The notes below the pieces were generated by a model. The model was not told the origin of the DNA and made no database searches. It saw only the letters and a list, made by a program, of their open reading frames with translations. The position numbers and the translations under genes were made by a program. Below are positions 46,401 through 54,756 of a stretch of 64,000 nucleotides of DNA, piece by piece. Position 1 is the first letter of the stretch, and each line of letters opens with the position of its first letter. The stretch lies in contig NZ_CANLEA010000011.1 of the NCBI RefSeq assembly GCF_947489565.1, positions 62,001 to 126,000 of the forward strand. Reading direction: 5' to 3'. This stretch comes from an uncultured Kordia sp. (GTDB lineage: Bacteria > Bacteroidota > Bacteroidia > Flavobacteriales > Flavobacteriaceae).

Positions 46401-46852
46401 GCGGATCTGGAAGTGGAGGAAACGAAGATGAATCTGGAAAACTATATGACATTTTTAAACAACAACAAGCGCTTCGAAGTCAACTAGAAAGACAGCTAAA
46501 AGATAAGTACGGAGATAAAATCAACGATCCACAAGCCAAAGAAATCTTAAAACAAATGGAAAAGGTGGAAACGGAATTGCTTGAAAAAGGATTCAATGAT
46601 GAAACGATGAAGAAGATGATTGAGCTGAAATATCAACTCCAAAAACTAGACAAAGCTGCCTTTGAACAAGAGAAAGAAAGCAAACGAGAATCTACTACAA
46701 ATCGCAAAGATTTCAACAATACTACAAATGAAAAAATGCCTGATGTGAGACAGTATTTCAATCAAATTGAAATATTAAACAGACAAGTATTACCTTTGCG
46801 GAATAATTACAAAAAGAAAGTACAAGAGTATTTCAAGAAAAAGGATGATTAG
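43424..46852 (+). CDS. DUF4175-type membrane protein with coiled-coil and G/Q-rich tail
   Basis: 1142 residues from ATG 43424; the frame is open from a TTG at 43394, but MTNAYEHIQ is the natural start. Two membrane helices near 30-55 and 65-85, a third near 160, a beta-rich periplasmic region (about 190-490), then a very long E/K/Q-rich coiled coil (about 490-770) and a G/Q/K/D-rich low-complexity stretch (about 910-1000). It matches the large DUF4175 protein found beside ybeY in Flavobacteriia; role unknown. The ybeY start overlaps its end by 8 nt. Acidic/basic repeats make this region prone to sequencing slips, but the frame is intact. Confidence 0.75.
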   Translation: MTNAYEHIQKKLSQFVTKYYTNELIKGTILFFSIGLLYFIITLLVEHFLWLSTGARTALFWIFILVEVSLFAKFIVLPLTKLFKLQKGISFKEASTIIGNHFPEVSDKLLNVLQLSETSQESELLLASIEQKSKELQPIPFQVAINFKKNIKYAKYAILPLAIVLFVWISGNSSLFSKSYERVVNYKTAYEPPAPFQFIVVNDSLQAIENQAYKLQVQTLGDVTPEEVQISLGDETYFLQNKGVGTFEYTFTQPKEATTFTLTANEVTSKPYTLNVVKVPSLVNFQMVLDYPAYTKRKDEVLKSTGNATIPEGTKITWEAKAKQTEKLELISKDSTYVFGKEANDFKLTQKIYQKLDYQISTSNSELKNYENLGFNINVIKDEYPKMDLQSKRDSVDGRTMYFLGQVSDDYGLRGLKLVYYPAESAANKFQENIPISTSNIDQFQYTFPGNLELAKGVNYEFYFELRDNDGIRGGKKVKSEIFNYRKLTDTELQTEQLQQQNETIKDLDKSLEKLQKQQDELKKITRNQKEKSELNFNDRKKLEKFLQRQEQSDQMMKKFSEQLEQNLEDFQKEETQDDEDKELLQERLERQQKELEKNEKLMEELKKLAEKISEEELQEKLEELGKQQQNNKKNLQQILELTKRYYVTKKAEKIQQELQELAKEQEELSKKTGEENTKEKQEELNKKFEDLQKQMDELDEENNKLKKPLDLERNKNDEEDIKQEQQDASEDLQNSEESESQQQKSEQQQSAKKKQKKAAQKMQRMSKSMQTAMQMSGQESIQEDAEMLRQILDNLVLFSFDEEELMKGFEEIDNTNAGYAAKLKRQKELRKMFEHVDDSLFSLSLRQPTISERINGEITEIYYNIDKSLEQLAENNVYRGVAAQQYALTSTNKLADFLSGALDNMNQNMGQGQGQGNQGMGQSGQNQGQGKGFQLPDIIQSQDDLNKQMEKGMKKEGQGKDGKGGKEGGKEDGDKGQGNKDGKDGENGQQGGGSGSGGNEDESGKLYDIFKQQQALRSQLERQLKDKYGDKINDPQAKEILKQMEKVETELLEKGFNDETMKKMIELKYQLQKLDKAAFEQEKESKRESTTNRKDFNNTTNEKMPDVRQYFNQIEILNRQVLPLRNNYKKKVQEYFKKKDD

Positions 46853-47267
46853 TTTTCATTACGAGACACAATTTGAACTTCCAAATGAAGCACAAATTGA
46901 GCAATGGATTAGCAAGGTAATTGCATCTGAAGACAAACGAGAAGGAGATATAAATTATATCTTTTGTGATGATGCATATCTGCATAAATTGAATGTGGAA
47001 TTTCTAAATCACGATACGCTTACAGATATCATTAGCTTTGATAATTCTGTTGGAAACGAATTGCACGGTGATATATTTATCTCTGTGGAACGTGTGGCAG
47101 ACAATGCAAAAGATTTCAATGTTTCCACAGAAGAAGAATTGCGTCGCGTGATGGTTCATGGAGTATTGCATTACTGCGGATACAAAGACAAAACGGAAGC
47201 TGAGCAAAATGAAATGACATCCAAAGAAAATGAAAAACTTGAATTGTTCCACGTGGAACACTCTTAA
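46845..47267 (+). CDS. ybeY: rRNA maturation endoribonuclease YbeY
   Basis: Metal-dependent RNase for 16S rRNA 3' maturation and ribosome quality control. 140 residues with the H105-GVLH109-YCGY zinc motif and the family's LTDIISF core. The third ligand position reads KD rather than DH, as I recall for Bacteroidota members. It overlaps the DUF4175 gene by 8 nt, and mnmG follows after 50 nt. Codons 135-139 (FHVEH) are made of a parS-type palindrome, so the protein tail is shaped by a DNA site. Confidence 0.93.
   Translation: MISFHYETQFELPNEAQIEQWISKVIASEDKREGDINYIFCDDAYLHKLNVEFLNHDTLTDIISFDNSVGNELHGDIFISVERVADNAKDFNVSTEEELRRVMVHGVLHYCGYKDKTEAEQNEMTSKENEKLELFHVEHS
47245..47260. promoter_or_regulatory. 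parS-type ParB-binding site 1
   Basis: TGTTCCACGTGGAACA, a perfect 16-bp palindrome matching the widely conserved parS consensus (TGTTnCACGTGnAACA). It lies inside the 3' end of ybeY. Confidence 0.85.
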
Positions 47268-47317
47268 ATGTCTTTCAAAAAAATCGAAAAAGAATAACCG
47301 AATTTCAATCGTTAGAT

Positions 47318-49189
47318 ATGTTTAATACGGAATATGATGTTATCGTAGTTGGTGCTGGTCATGCAGGATCTGAAGCTGCCGCCGCTGCTGCGAATATGGG
47401 AAGCAAAACCTTGCTCGTTACGATGAACTTACAGAACATTGCACAGATGTCTTGCAATCCTGCTATGGGCGGAATTGCGAAAGGACAAATAGTGCGAGAG
47501 ATCGATGCACTTGGTGGATATAGCGGAATTGTTACGGACAATTCTGCCATTCAATTCAAGATGTTGAATAAGTCAAAAGGACCAGCAATGTGGTCACCAA
47601 GAGCACAGAGTGATCGCATGCGTTTTGCAGAAGAATGGCGTTTGATGTTGGAGCGAACTGAGAACCTTGATTTCTATCAAGAAATGGTGCGTGGATTAAT
47701 CATTGAAGGAGGAGAAATAAAAGGTGTAAAAACCTCTTTAGGATTAGAAATAAGATCAAAAACGGTCGTCTTAACCAATGGGACTTTCCTTAACGGATTG
47801 ATCCATATTGGAGATAAAAATTTTGGTGGAGGAAGAGCAGGAGAGAGAGCCGCAACTGGAATTACAGAAGAATTGGTAGCACTTGGTTTTGAATCGGGAA
47901 GAATGAAAACAGGAACGCCACCAAGAGTCGATGGAAGATCGTTGGATTATTCAAAAATGATTATTCAACCAGGCGATGTACAACCTGATAAATTCTCGTA
48001 TTTAAAAAGCACAAAACCATTAGAAAATCAACGTGCTTGTCATATGACGTATACGTCTCCAGAAGTACATAATTTACTGCGTGAAGGTTTTGATAGATCG
48101 CCAATGTTTAACGGAAGAATTAAATCGATTGGACCAAGATATTGTCCTTCGATCGAAGATAAAATCAATCGTTTTGCAGACAAAGATCGTCACCAATTAT
48201 TTGTAGAACCTGAAGGTTGGAATACGGTTGAGGTATATGTAAATGGTTTTTCGACCTCGCTTCCAGAAGATGTTCAATTTAATGCATTACGTTCGGTAGC
48301 AGGTTTTGAAAATGTAAAGTTCTTTAGACCTGGATATGCCATCGAATACGATTACTTTCCACCAACACAATTAAAGCATACGCTTGAAACAAAAATTGTA
48401 GACGGATTATTTTTTGCGGGACAAATTAATGGAACTACTGGATATGAAGAAGCCGCTTCACAAGGACTCATGGCAGGAATAAATGCAGCATTAAAAGTTC
48501 AAGAAAAAGAAGAATTTATTCTTAAAAGAAACGAAGCTTATATTGGAGTTCTAATTGATGACTTAATCACGAAAGGAACAGAAGAGCCATACAGAATGTT
48601 TACGTCTCGTGCAGAATACAGAACCTTATTGAGACAAGACAATGCAGATTTCAGATTGACACCTGTAGGTCATAAGTTAGGTTTGGCTAGTGAAGAACGT
48701 TTGCGTGCTATGGAGCTGAAGAAAACAAACTCTGATGCGTTCATTCAATTCTTTAAAGACACGAGTGTAAAGCCAGATGAAATAAACCCTGTATTGGAAG
48801 CGAAGAACTCTTCAAAAGTGAGACAGCAAGACAAGATGTTTAAGATATTTTCGCGTCCAAATATTAGCATGGACGATATGCGAAATGTAGCTTCTGTAGA
48901 AAACTTTATTCAAGAAAACAATCTTGGAAAAGATGTATTAGAACAAACAGAAGTGCAAGTAAAATATGCAGGTTATATCAATAAGGAAAAAAGCAATGCT
49001 GACAAGTTAAATAATTTGGAGCGTGTAAAAATTCCGGCTGATTTCAAGTATGAAGGATTAACAAATCTTTCGATGGAAGCACGACAAAAACTAGCTAAAA
49101 TTCGTCCTGTAAACTTATCACAGGCTTCACGAATTAGTGGAGTTTCACCAAGTGATATAAGTGTCATGTTAGTATATTTAAACAGATGA
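47318..49189 (+). CDS. mnmG: tRNA uridine-5-carboxymethylaminomethyl modification enzyme MnmG
   Basis: FAD protein that, with MnmE, makes the 5-carboxymethylaminomethyl group on wobble U34. 623 residues, normal length. FAD-binding VVGAGHAGSEAA at 10-21, the MSCNPAMGGIAKG loop (active-site Cys region) near 45-57, the DGLFFAGQINGTTGYEEAA motif near 367 and a C-terminal helical domain (GVSPSDISVMLVYL). Flanked by parS-type sites at both ends; mnmG/gidA is often origin-proximal. Confidence 0.97.
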   Translation: MFNTEYDVIVVGAGHAGSEAAAAAANMGSKTLLVTMNLQNIAQMSCNPAMGGIAKGQIVREIDALGGYSGIVTDNSAIQFKMLNKSKGPAMWSPRAQSDRMRFAEEWRLMLERTENLDFYQEMVRGLIIEGGEIKGVKTSLGLEIRSKTVVLTNGTFLNGLIHIGDKNFGGGRAGERAATGITEELVALGFESGRMKTGTPPRVDGRSLDYSKMIIQPGDVQPDKFSYLKSTKPLENQRACHMTYTSPEVHNLLREGFDRSPMFNGRIKSIGPRYCPSIEDKINRFADKDRHQLFVEPEGWNTVEVYVNGFSTSLPEDVQFNALRSVAGFENVKFFRPGYAIEYDYFPPTQLKHTLETKIVDGLFFAGQINGTTGYEEAASQGLMAGINAALKVQEKEEFILKRNEAYIGVLIDDLITKGTEEPYRMFTSRAEYRTLLRQDNADFRLTPVGHKLGLASEERLRAMELKKTNSDAFIQFFKDTSVKPDEINPVLEAKNSSKVRQQDKMFKIFSRPNISMDDMRNVASVENFIQENNLGKDVLEQTEVQVKYAGYINKEKSNADKLNNLERVKIPADFKYEGLTNLSMEARQKLAKIRPVNLSQASRISGVSPSDISVMLVYLNR

Positions 49190-49198
49190 AATTCTAAG

Positions 49199-49214
49199 TG
49201 TTCCACGTGGAACA
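49199..49214. promoter_or_regulatory. parS-type ParB-binding site 2
   Basis: TGTTCCACGTGGAACA, identical to site 1, in the 33-nt gap between mnmG and the GNAT gene. Confidence 0.85.
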
Positions 49215-49222
49215 CTTTTTTT

Positions 49223-50074
49223 ATGGAAATAAAATCATTAGAAAACATAGCTATAAGTGAGATCGTTTCGACATTAAATTTAGCGTTCTCAGATTATTTC
49301 ATTCCGATCAATTTTACTGAGGAATATGTCAATGAACGTTGGACAGCTTCAGGCGTAGATTATAGTTTGTCGTTTGGAGTTTTTGACAACAATAAACTCG
49401 TTGGTTTTATCATTCATGCAATTAATTTTTACGGAGAAACCAAAGTTGCCTACAATGCATCTACAGGAGTTATTCCAACATATAGAAGGCAAGGTTTATT
49501 GAGTAAATTATATGAAAAAGCAATTTCAGCGTTACAAGAAAACGGAATTCAAAAAAGCACTTTAGAATGCATCACAAAAAATGAGCGTGCCATTCTAGCG
49601 TATCAAAAAGTAGGTTTTTCGATTGACCGACAATATCATTTATATAAATTCCATTGGGAAGAAGTTGCTGTTGGATCAATATATGATATAAAAGAAAAAC
49701 CCGATTTTGAATTTGAAGATTTTGAACATTTAAAAAACTATGAACCTTCTATAGAAAATCAAAACCATTGCCTAAACCAGTATAAAGATAATTTAAAAGC
49801 TATTTGTGTTTTTTATGGAGAAGAAATTGTTGCGTATTTAATTTTGCATAAAATTTCAAAAAGGATTCATAGGCTAGGAGTAAAGGAAAACAATTGGAAA
49901 AAATACGGGAGTATTTTGTTTACAGGATTGCCAACAGGAAATTATAATATCATTAATGTAGATACAGAAAATAAAAAGATTCATGATTTCTTTCAAGAAA
50001 TGGACTTTGACAATTATATCGATCAGTATGATATGAGTTTTGATTTTGGTTTTATGGAATCTAAGAATTTTTAA
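49223..50074 (+). CDS. GNAT-family N-acetyltransferase
   Basis: A protein of 283 residues. The N-terminal half is a GNAT fold with the acetyl-CoA pyrophosphate-binding motif GVIPTYRRQGLLSKLYEKA (V-x-x-x-x-RxxG) and LECITKNERAILAYQKVGF. The C-terminal half looks like a second, weaker GNAT-like or swapped domain (YKDNLKAICVFYGEEIVAYLIL). Acetylates an unknown amine. It starts 9 nt after parS site 2. Confidence 0.85.
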   Translation: MEIKSLENIAISEIVSTLNLAFSDYFIPINFTEEYVNERWTASGVDYSLSFGVFDNNKLVGFIIHAINFYGETKVAYNASTGVIPTYRRQGLLSKLYEKAISALQENGIQKSTLECITKNERAILAYQKVGFSIDRQYHLYKFHWEEVAVGSIYDIKEKPDFEFEDFEHLKNYEPSIENQNHCLNQYKDNLKAICVFYGEEIVAYLILHKISKRIHRLGVKENNWKKYGSILFTGLPTGNYNIINVDTENKKIHDFFQEMDFDNYIDQYDMSFDFGFMESKNF

Positions 50075-50118
50075 TCTTGGTTAGATTTTTGTTAGTACTT
50101 CTAAAAAAATATTGAAAT

Positions 50119-50682
50119 ATGAAATCTATAAAACTTATTGCGAATCTCACTTTACTTTTATTACTCACAAATTGTATTTCTATAAAAAAGGCTCCAGAAA
50201 TTACAGAAGTTGGATATTCTATTATTGAAGGAAAGAAATTAAAAAAGTCTTTAGGAAAGTCAAATCATTTTATCTTTTTAAATCATTTGAGTGAAAGCGA
50301 TCTTACTTCGTTTATCATGTACAAGCTAAATGCAGATGATAATAGTTATTTGCAAAATATGCCTGTCAAGATTAACGACATTGGTTTTTTAATGACATTC
50401 TATACGGTTAAATCAAAAGATAAAACATTAGACTTATTTTCGCCAATTGTAAATAGAGCGCTTAACAATTCATTGAATACAGGATTTAATGAAGACATAC
50501 AAGTTGACGAGTTTGAATATCATTATGTAGCTGTATATGTTGAAAGCGATATTGAAGCAGATAGTTTGAAAGATGAATCAATTCACAAAGCAATTGTAGA
50601 AAAATATTTAGTAAATCTAATGGACGAATATCAAAGAATAGGATCGGTAAAAGAATTAGATTTTATCATAAATAATAATTAA
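50119..50682 (+). CDS. Uncharacterised lipoprotein
   Basis: A protein of 187 residues with signal peptide and lipobox (LLLLTNC, Cys about 19) followed by ISIKK (no acidic export signal, so probably periplasm-facing). Mixed alpha/beta content; no known domain recognised. It ends in a poly-Asn tail (IINNN) immediately before parS site 3. Confidence 0.6.
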   Translation: MKSIKLIANLTLLLLLTNCISIKKAPEITEVGYSIIEGKKLKKSLGKSNHFIFLNHLSESDLTSFIMYKLNADDNSYLQNMPVKINDIGFLMTFYTVKSKDKTLDLFSPIVNRALNNSLNTGFNEDIQVDEFEYHYVAVYVESDIEADSLKDESIHKAIVEKYLVNLMDEYQRIGSVKELDFIINNN

Positions 50683-50698
50683 TGTTCCACGTGGAACA
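50683..50698. promoter_or_regulatory. parS-type ParB-binding site 3
   Basis: TGTTCCACGTGGAACA, third identical copy, starting at the base after the lipoprotein stop codon and 18 nt upstream of the methyltransferase start. Confidence 0.85.
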
Positions 50699-50716
50699 TT
50701 TTAGAAGTATAAAAAA

Positions 50717-51559
50717 ATGGAGAACATAACGGTAAAAGATCATTCCGTTTCGGGCGAAGAATTTCAATTAGTTTTTGATGCGGGTTTAGAAATGTATAAA
50801 ACCGAACCGCAACCAAGTTTAGAGAACTTGGCTTCGTATTACGAAAGCGAAGATTATATTTCGCATACCGATGCCAAAAGAAATCTCTTTGAAAAAATAT
50901 ATCATTGGGTTCGCACATATATGCTTTCTAAAAAAATGTCTATTGTAGACATGCATACAAAAAGCGATGGTAAAAAAGTCTTAGACATTGGTTGTGGAAC
51001 AGGAGACTTTTTAGCAATGGCCAAAAAATACAAATGGGAGATTGCCGGAATTGAACCAGATGTACAAGCGCGAAAAATTGCTACTGAAAAAACAGCAACA
51101 GAAATTCATAGCAACGATTGGCTTTCTGAAATTGCAGATGATAGTTTTGATGCCGTAACCATGTGGCATGTGTTAGAACATGTTCCTAATCTAGAAGAGC
51201 AGATTCAAACCTTAAAAAGAATTGTGAAACCTAATGGAAGTATTTTTATTGCGGTTCCAAACTTTAAAAGTCACGATGCAAAACATTACAAAGAATTTTG
51301 GGCAGCGTATGATGTTCCTCGACATTTATGGCATTTCTCTCAAAAATCTATAAAATCACTTTTTGCAAAGGAAAACATGAAAGTAGTAAAAATCTTACCA
51401 ATGAAATTTGATGCTTATTATGTAAGTTTACTTTCCGAAAAACACAAAACTGGAAAAATGAATCCGATCAAAGGATTTTACAGAGGATTTGTGTCCAACT
51501 TTAAAGCAATCACTTCTTCGGAGTATTCATCACTCATTTATGTGCTAAAAAATGATTAA
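50717..51559 (+). CDS. Class I SAM-dependent methyltransferase
   Basis: A protein of 280 residues. SAM-binding motif I VLDIGCGTGDFLAMA near residue 90, acidic motif II (IAGIEPD) and post-motif FDAVTMWHVLEHVPN typical of Methyltransf_11/23-type enzymes. Residues 1-80 form a small lead domain. Substrate unknown; related enzymes act on small molecules or sugar/lipid precursors. Cytoplasmic. Confidence 0.85.
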   Translation: MENITVKDHSVSGEEFQLVFDAGLEMYKTEPQPSLENLASYYESEDYISHTDAKRNLFEKIYHWVRTYMLSKKMSIVDMHTKSDGKKVLDIGCGTGDFLAMAKKYKWEIAGIEPDVQARKIATEKTATEIHSNDWLSEIADDSFDAVTMWHVLEHVPNLEEQIQTLKRIVKPNGSIFIAVPNFKSHDAKHYKEFWAAYDVPRHLWHFSQKSIKSLFAKENMKVVKILPMKFDAYYVSLLSEKHKTGKMNPIKGFYRGFVSNFKAITSSEYSSLIYVLKND

Positions 51560-51863
51560 AAACGCATTTAAAGACGTTTTAAGCATGGTTTTAAGTGAAA
51601 CTAATATAATGTGGTGTCTATTTTCTAAAACGGTTTAAAACACATCAAAAAAAGAGCTGTTTTTAATTGTTATTGATTATAGTTATTATTTTTAAAATAG
51701 ATTATGTTTATAGTTGTGATTTTCTCAAAAAATCATCCAAACTTCACAATTTGTTATGTAAACTTTATTTCTATTTTTGCGGCGTAGAAAATGATAAAAT
51801 AGAAAATGTCGATTTATCATTTTTTTGAAAAGAAAGATTAGATAACAACAAAAAACTATACAA
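51560..51863. other. Gene-free region carrying the promoter of the OmpH-like gene
   Basis: No gene seen. TTTG (51750-51753), 18 nt, then TATTTTTG (51772-51779) fits the Bacteroidota promoter and would give a leader of about 80 nt for the gene at 51864. Confidence 0.6.
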
Positions 51864-52388
51864 ATGAAAAAACTAATTGTTTTAGGAATGGCAGTTTTGG
51901 CATTCTATTCATGTGAGAAACCTGCAAAAGTTGGTTTTGTAGACAATACTGAGTTGATTAATGAATATCAAGAGAAAAAAGATTTAGAAGCAGTATTTAA
52001 ATCACGTATCGAAGATTTCAACAAAAGAAAGGATAGCATGCAGCAAATGTTCAATCTTGAATTGAAACAAGCGCAACAAAAAGCAGCAAAATCATCTCCA
52101 AAACAACAACAAGAATTGTCAATGCAAATTCAGCAGTTAGGAGAACGTTTGGATCAGCAAATTAATATAGAGCAAAATCGTATTTCGGAAGAAAGTAAAA
52201 CACAGAATGACTCTATCATCAATAAGATCAAAAAATTCATAGAAAATTACGGAGAAACGAATGGCTATGACTTTATCATGGGTAAAAACGAGTTTACTGG
52301 AAACTTATACTATGGAAAAGAAGCACACAACATTACTAAAACGTTGTTAGAAGCGCTTAATAAAGAGTACGCAGCTAAGAAAAAGTAA
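51864..52388 (+). CDS. OmpH/Skp-family lipoprotein
   Basis: A protein of 174 residues: lipobox (LAFYSC, Cys 17), then the OmpH pattern KVGFVDNTELINEYQEKKDLEAVF, a long Q/K/E-rich coiled coil (about 50-125) and a C-terminal strand GYDFIMGKNEFTGNLYYGKEAHNITKTLLEALNKEY. Skp-type proteins are periplasmic chaperones for outer-membrane proteins; the lipid anchor here would tether it to a membrane. Confidence 0.85.
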   Translation: MKKLIVLGMAVLAFYSCEKPAKVGFVDNTELINEYQEKKDLEAVFKSRIEDFNKRKDSMQQMFNLELKQAQQKAAKSSPKQQQELSMQIQQLGERLDQQINIEQNRISEESKTQNDSIINKIKKFIENYGETNGYDFIMGKNEFTGNLYYGKEAHNITKTLLEALNKEYAAKKK

Positions 52389-52413
52389 TACAAACTACAT
52401 ACAAGATTCAAAA

Positions 52414-52444
52414 AAAAAGACTTTCGAAAGAAGGTCTTTTTTTG
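52414..52444 (+). terminator. Rho-independent terminator
   Basis: AAAGACTTTC-gaa-AGAAGGTCTTTTTTT after the OmpH-like gene. Confidence 0.8.
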
Positions 52445-52464
52445 TTTGAACTTTATTTGTTACC

Positions 52465-52573
52465 GCGAGTTTCCAACTCATGCTAACAAATAAAAATACT
52501 AACAGTCCAACAATCTAAGAAGTCTAAGTAAGTCTAAAAAAGAAGCTAGCGCGAATTTCCAACTCGTGCTAAC
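52465..52573. repeat. Pair of REP-like palindromic elements
   Basis: Two 23-nt direct copies at 52465-52487 and 52551-52573, differing at two positions. Each is an imperfect palindrome (GCGAGTT-tcc-AACTCGTGC type) ending in CTAAC, or GTTAG at the 5' end on the other strand: the layout of REP elements mobilised by RAYT transposases. The second copy touches the stop of the downstream response regulator. Confidence 0.65.
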
Positions 52574-52575
52574 GA

Positions 52576-53322
52576 TCAAACATTCCGTATCATATCCAAA
52601 AAATCGCTGCGTTTATTCCGTGAAACAGGCAATTTATGATTGTCTTGTAACACCACATATCCTTCATTTAAATACTTCAAAATATAATTAATATTAATTA
52701 AATGCGATTTGTGAATCAAGTAAAAGTCTTTATGTTTTAGGAGTTTAAAAAAATGTCCAATACTATACGAACTCATAATTGGTTTGTTGTGTTGAAAATG
52801 AATTTTAGTATAACCATCGGTTCCTTGACAATGAATAATATCTTCCACTTTTACAAACTCCAAACCATCTTGTGAAGGAATCACAATTTTCTTCTGTTGA
52901 AACGATTGAATGCCTAAATTTTCAATCAATTGTGTGTTTTTTTGCAAGGCAGTTTTATCGGAAATATTCTGCGTCGCAACAGAAACAGCCTGAATCAAAT
53001 CTTGGCTATCAATTGGTTTCACCACATATCCAATAGCGCAATGCTTAATCGCTTCAATTCCATAATTATCAAAAGCCGTGACAAAAATGACTTCAAAAGT
53101 GGGTTGCGGAATCTTTTCGAGTACTTCAAAACCATTCATTCCAGGCATGGCAATATCCAAAAACACGAGTTGCGGTTTCAAATTTACAATCAAATCAATG
53201 GCTTCTTCAGGATCTTGAGTTTCACCAATAACGCTTACGTTTGGACATAATCTTTCGAGTTTGTTTTTTAAAATAGCTAACGATTTATGCTCATCGTCAA
53301 CAAGGATAGCAGTTACAGTCAT
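52576..53322 (-). CDS. LytTR-family response regulator (second system)
   Basis: A protein of 248 residues: receiver domain with D9-D10/E11 and phosphoacceptor D56 (LVFLDIAMP), and a C-terminal LytTR domain (about 145-245; IVIPSQDGLEFVKVEDIIHCQGTDGYTKIHF, LIHKSHLINI). Start overlaps the stop of the histidine kinase gene by 4 nt. Third gene of an operon. Confidence 0.93.
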   Translation of the reverse strand: MTVTAILVDDEHKSLAILKNKLERLCPNVSVIGETQDPEEAIDLIVNLKPQLVFLDIAMPGMNGFEVLEKIPQPTFEVIFVTAFDNYGIEAIKHCAIGYVVKPIDSQDLIQAVSVATQNISDKTALQKNTQLIENLGIQSFQQKKIVIPSQDGLEFVKVEDIIHCQGTDGYTKIHFQHNKPIMSSYSIGHFFKLLKHKDFYLIHKSHLININYILKYLNEGYVVLQDNHKLPVSRNKRSDFLDMIRNV

Positions 53323-54137
53323 AATGTATTTGGTAGTTTAAAAATTAGGGTAACAATCGTTCCTTGTTGATCATCAACTTCAGAACGATCTTTAATAGTA
53401 TATGATACATACCAATTATCTATTTGCTCCAACAGTTTTAGACGTTCATCCAACACTTGAGAAGAGTGTGATTCTTGGTTTTTAAGAGTGTTTTTAGCTA
53501 ATTTTTTAGAATTTTTAATCCCGATTCCATCGTCTTTTACCACAACGCTAAAACTATGGTCTGAGAGTTGTGAAAATGTAATGGTTACTTTTCCAGGTGC
53601 TTTCTTATGAAAAACGCCATGATTTACAGCATTTTCGACAATAGGTTGCAACACCATAGATGGAATAGAGGCTTCTACATCTACCGTTTTATCACAAATA
53701 ATTTCGTACGAAAGTTTATCTTCAAAACGGAGTTTTTCTAATGCTAAATAATTAGAAATTAGATCAATTTCTTCTTCTATTGAGATCAATTGCTTACGCG
53801 AATATTCAAAAAACTGACGCACTAACTTTGAAAAACGAGTTAAATAATTTTCCGATTGATCAATATCGTTCAACTGAATATAATACTGAATTGCATTGAG
53901 CGAATTATGCACAAAATGCGGATTCATCTGCGATCGCAAAGCGTGTAACTCAAGATCAACCATTTTTTTTTCGTATCTATCAATAGACATGGCTTTTTCT
54001 GCCAATAATTTATTTTTTCGTGTCACAAACACATAAAACAGAATGACAACTGCTAAAGCAATTAACAAAGCAGCACCAGATAATAAGAAGAAAATTTCTT
54101 CTGAAAATACGTTCTCTATTTCGTCTTTCTTAGGCAT
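53319..54137 (-). CDS. LytS-type histidine kinase with a single membrane helix (second system)
   Basis: A protein of 272 residues: one transmembrane helix (18-38), a coiled linker, a His_kinase domain with H74 in MNPHFVHNSLNAIQYYI, and a HATPase domain (PSMVLQPIVENAVNHG, VVKDDGIGI). It has almost no sensor of its own, so the polytopic protein encoded just upstream, whose gene overlaps by 22 nt, probably supplies signal input. Confidence 0.92.
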   Translation of the reverse strand: MPKKDEIENVFSEEIFFLLSGAALLIALAVVILFYVFVTRKNKLLAEKAMSIDRYEKKMVDLELHALRSQMNPHFVHNSLNAIQYYIQLNDIDQSENYLTRFSKLVRQFFEYSRKQLISIEEEIDLISNYLALEKLRFEDKLSYEIICDKTVDVEASIPSMVLQPIVENAVNHGVFHKKAPGKVTITFSQLSDHSFSVVVKDDGIGIKNSKKLAKNTLKNQESHSSQVLDERLKLLEQIDNWYVSYTIKDRSEVDDQQGTIVTLIFKLPNTL

Positions 54138-54733
54138 AAAAAACTTTTAAAAATGCAACCATATAAAACAGCATTCAATACAGTGATGACAATGGTGTAA
54201 AAATTTCCGCTGTAGTTTAAATATCTATGAAATATTAACAAAGGAAGTAGTCCAATATAGAATGAGAATAATCCTGTGACAATCCAAAATTTTTGTGAAC
54301 GAATAAAGGTCGTAATTGTATCTGTATTCAGTAGTTCTACAAAATAACTAACGGTTAAAATTAAAAGGCAAAAAGCGCCTACAATCATTGGGTTTAGGTA
54401 TAAATTATAAATTGGGCTTTTATCAAAAAGATCATACAAAAACACCATCATAAACACAACGAATAAAACCTGAGTAATCCACTTCCGTTGCTGTAAAATT
54501 TTATAAAACCACAGAAAATAAAACGGAAAAGAAATGAGTATAAATATATTATGAACAATATCATTATAATGATCAAAGATATGTTGATAGGCAATTCCTA
54601 TAATCTCATTACAAACCACATATATTAAAAACCATAAAAAGTGTCGTTGTGTAGTATTTTTATAGGCATCCCAATACCAAATAGCTGCAGCTAAGGCAGC
54701 TATTTGAAAAACTAAAAAAAGGTAAAATAGCAT
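54116..54733 (-). CDS. Polytopic membrane protein, probable sensor partner of the kinase
   Basis: A protein of 205 residues with six or seven hydrophobic segments and little else (MLFYLFLVFQIAALAAAIWYWD, NIFILISFPFYFLWFY, WITQVLFVVFMMVFLYDLF, and so on). No named family recognised. Its 3' end overlaps the histidine kinase start by 22 nt, so the two are translationally coupled, and together with the LytTR regulator they form a three-gene signalling operon. Confidence 0.75.
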   Translation of the reverse strand: MLFYLFLVFQIAALAAAIWYWDAYKNTTQRHFLWFLIYVVCNEIIGIAYQHIFDHYNDIVHNIFILISFPFYFLWFYKILQQRKWITQVLFVVFMMVFLYDLFDKSPIYNLYLNPMIVGAFCLLILTVSYFVELLNTDTITTFIRSQKFWIVTGLFSFYIGLLPLLIFHRYLNYSGNFYTIVITVLNAVLYGCIFKSFLCLRKTK

Positions 54734-54756
54734 AAGTATTTAGTATAATTGTTTAA

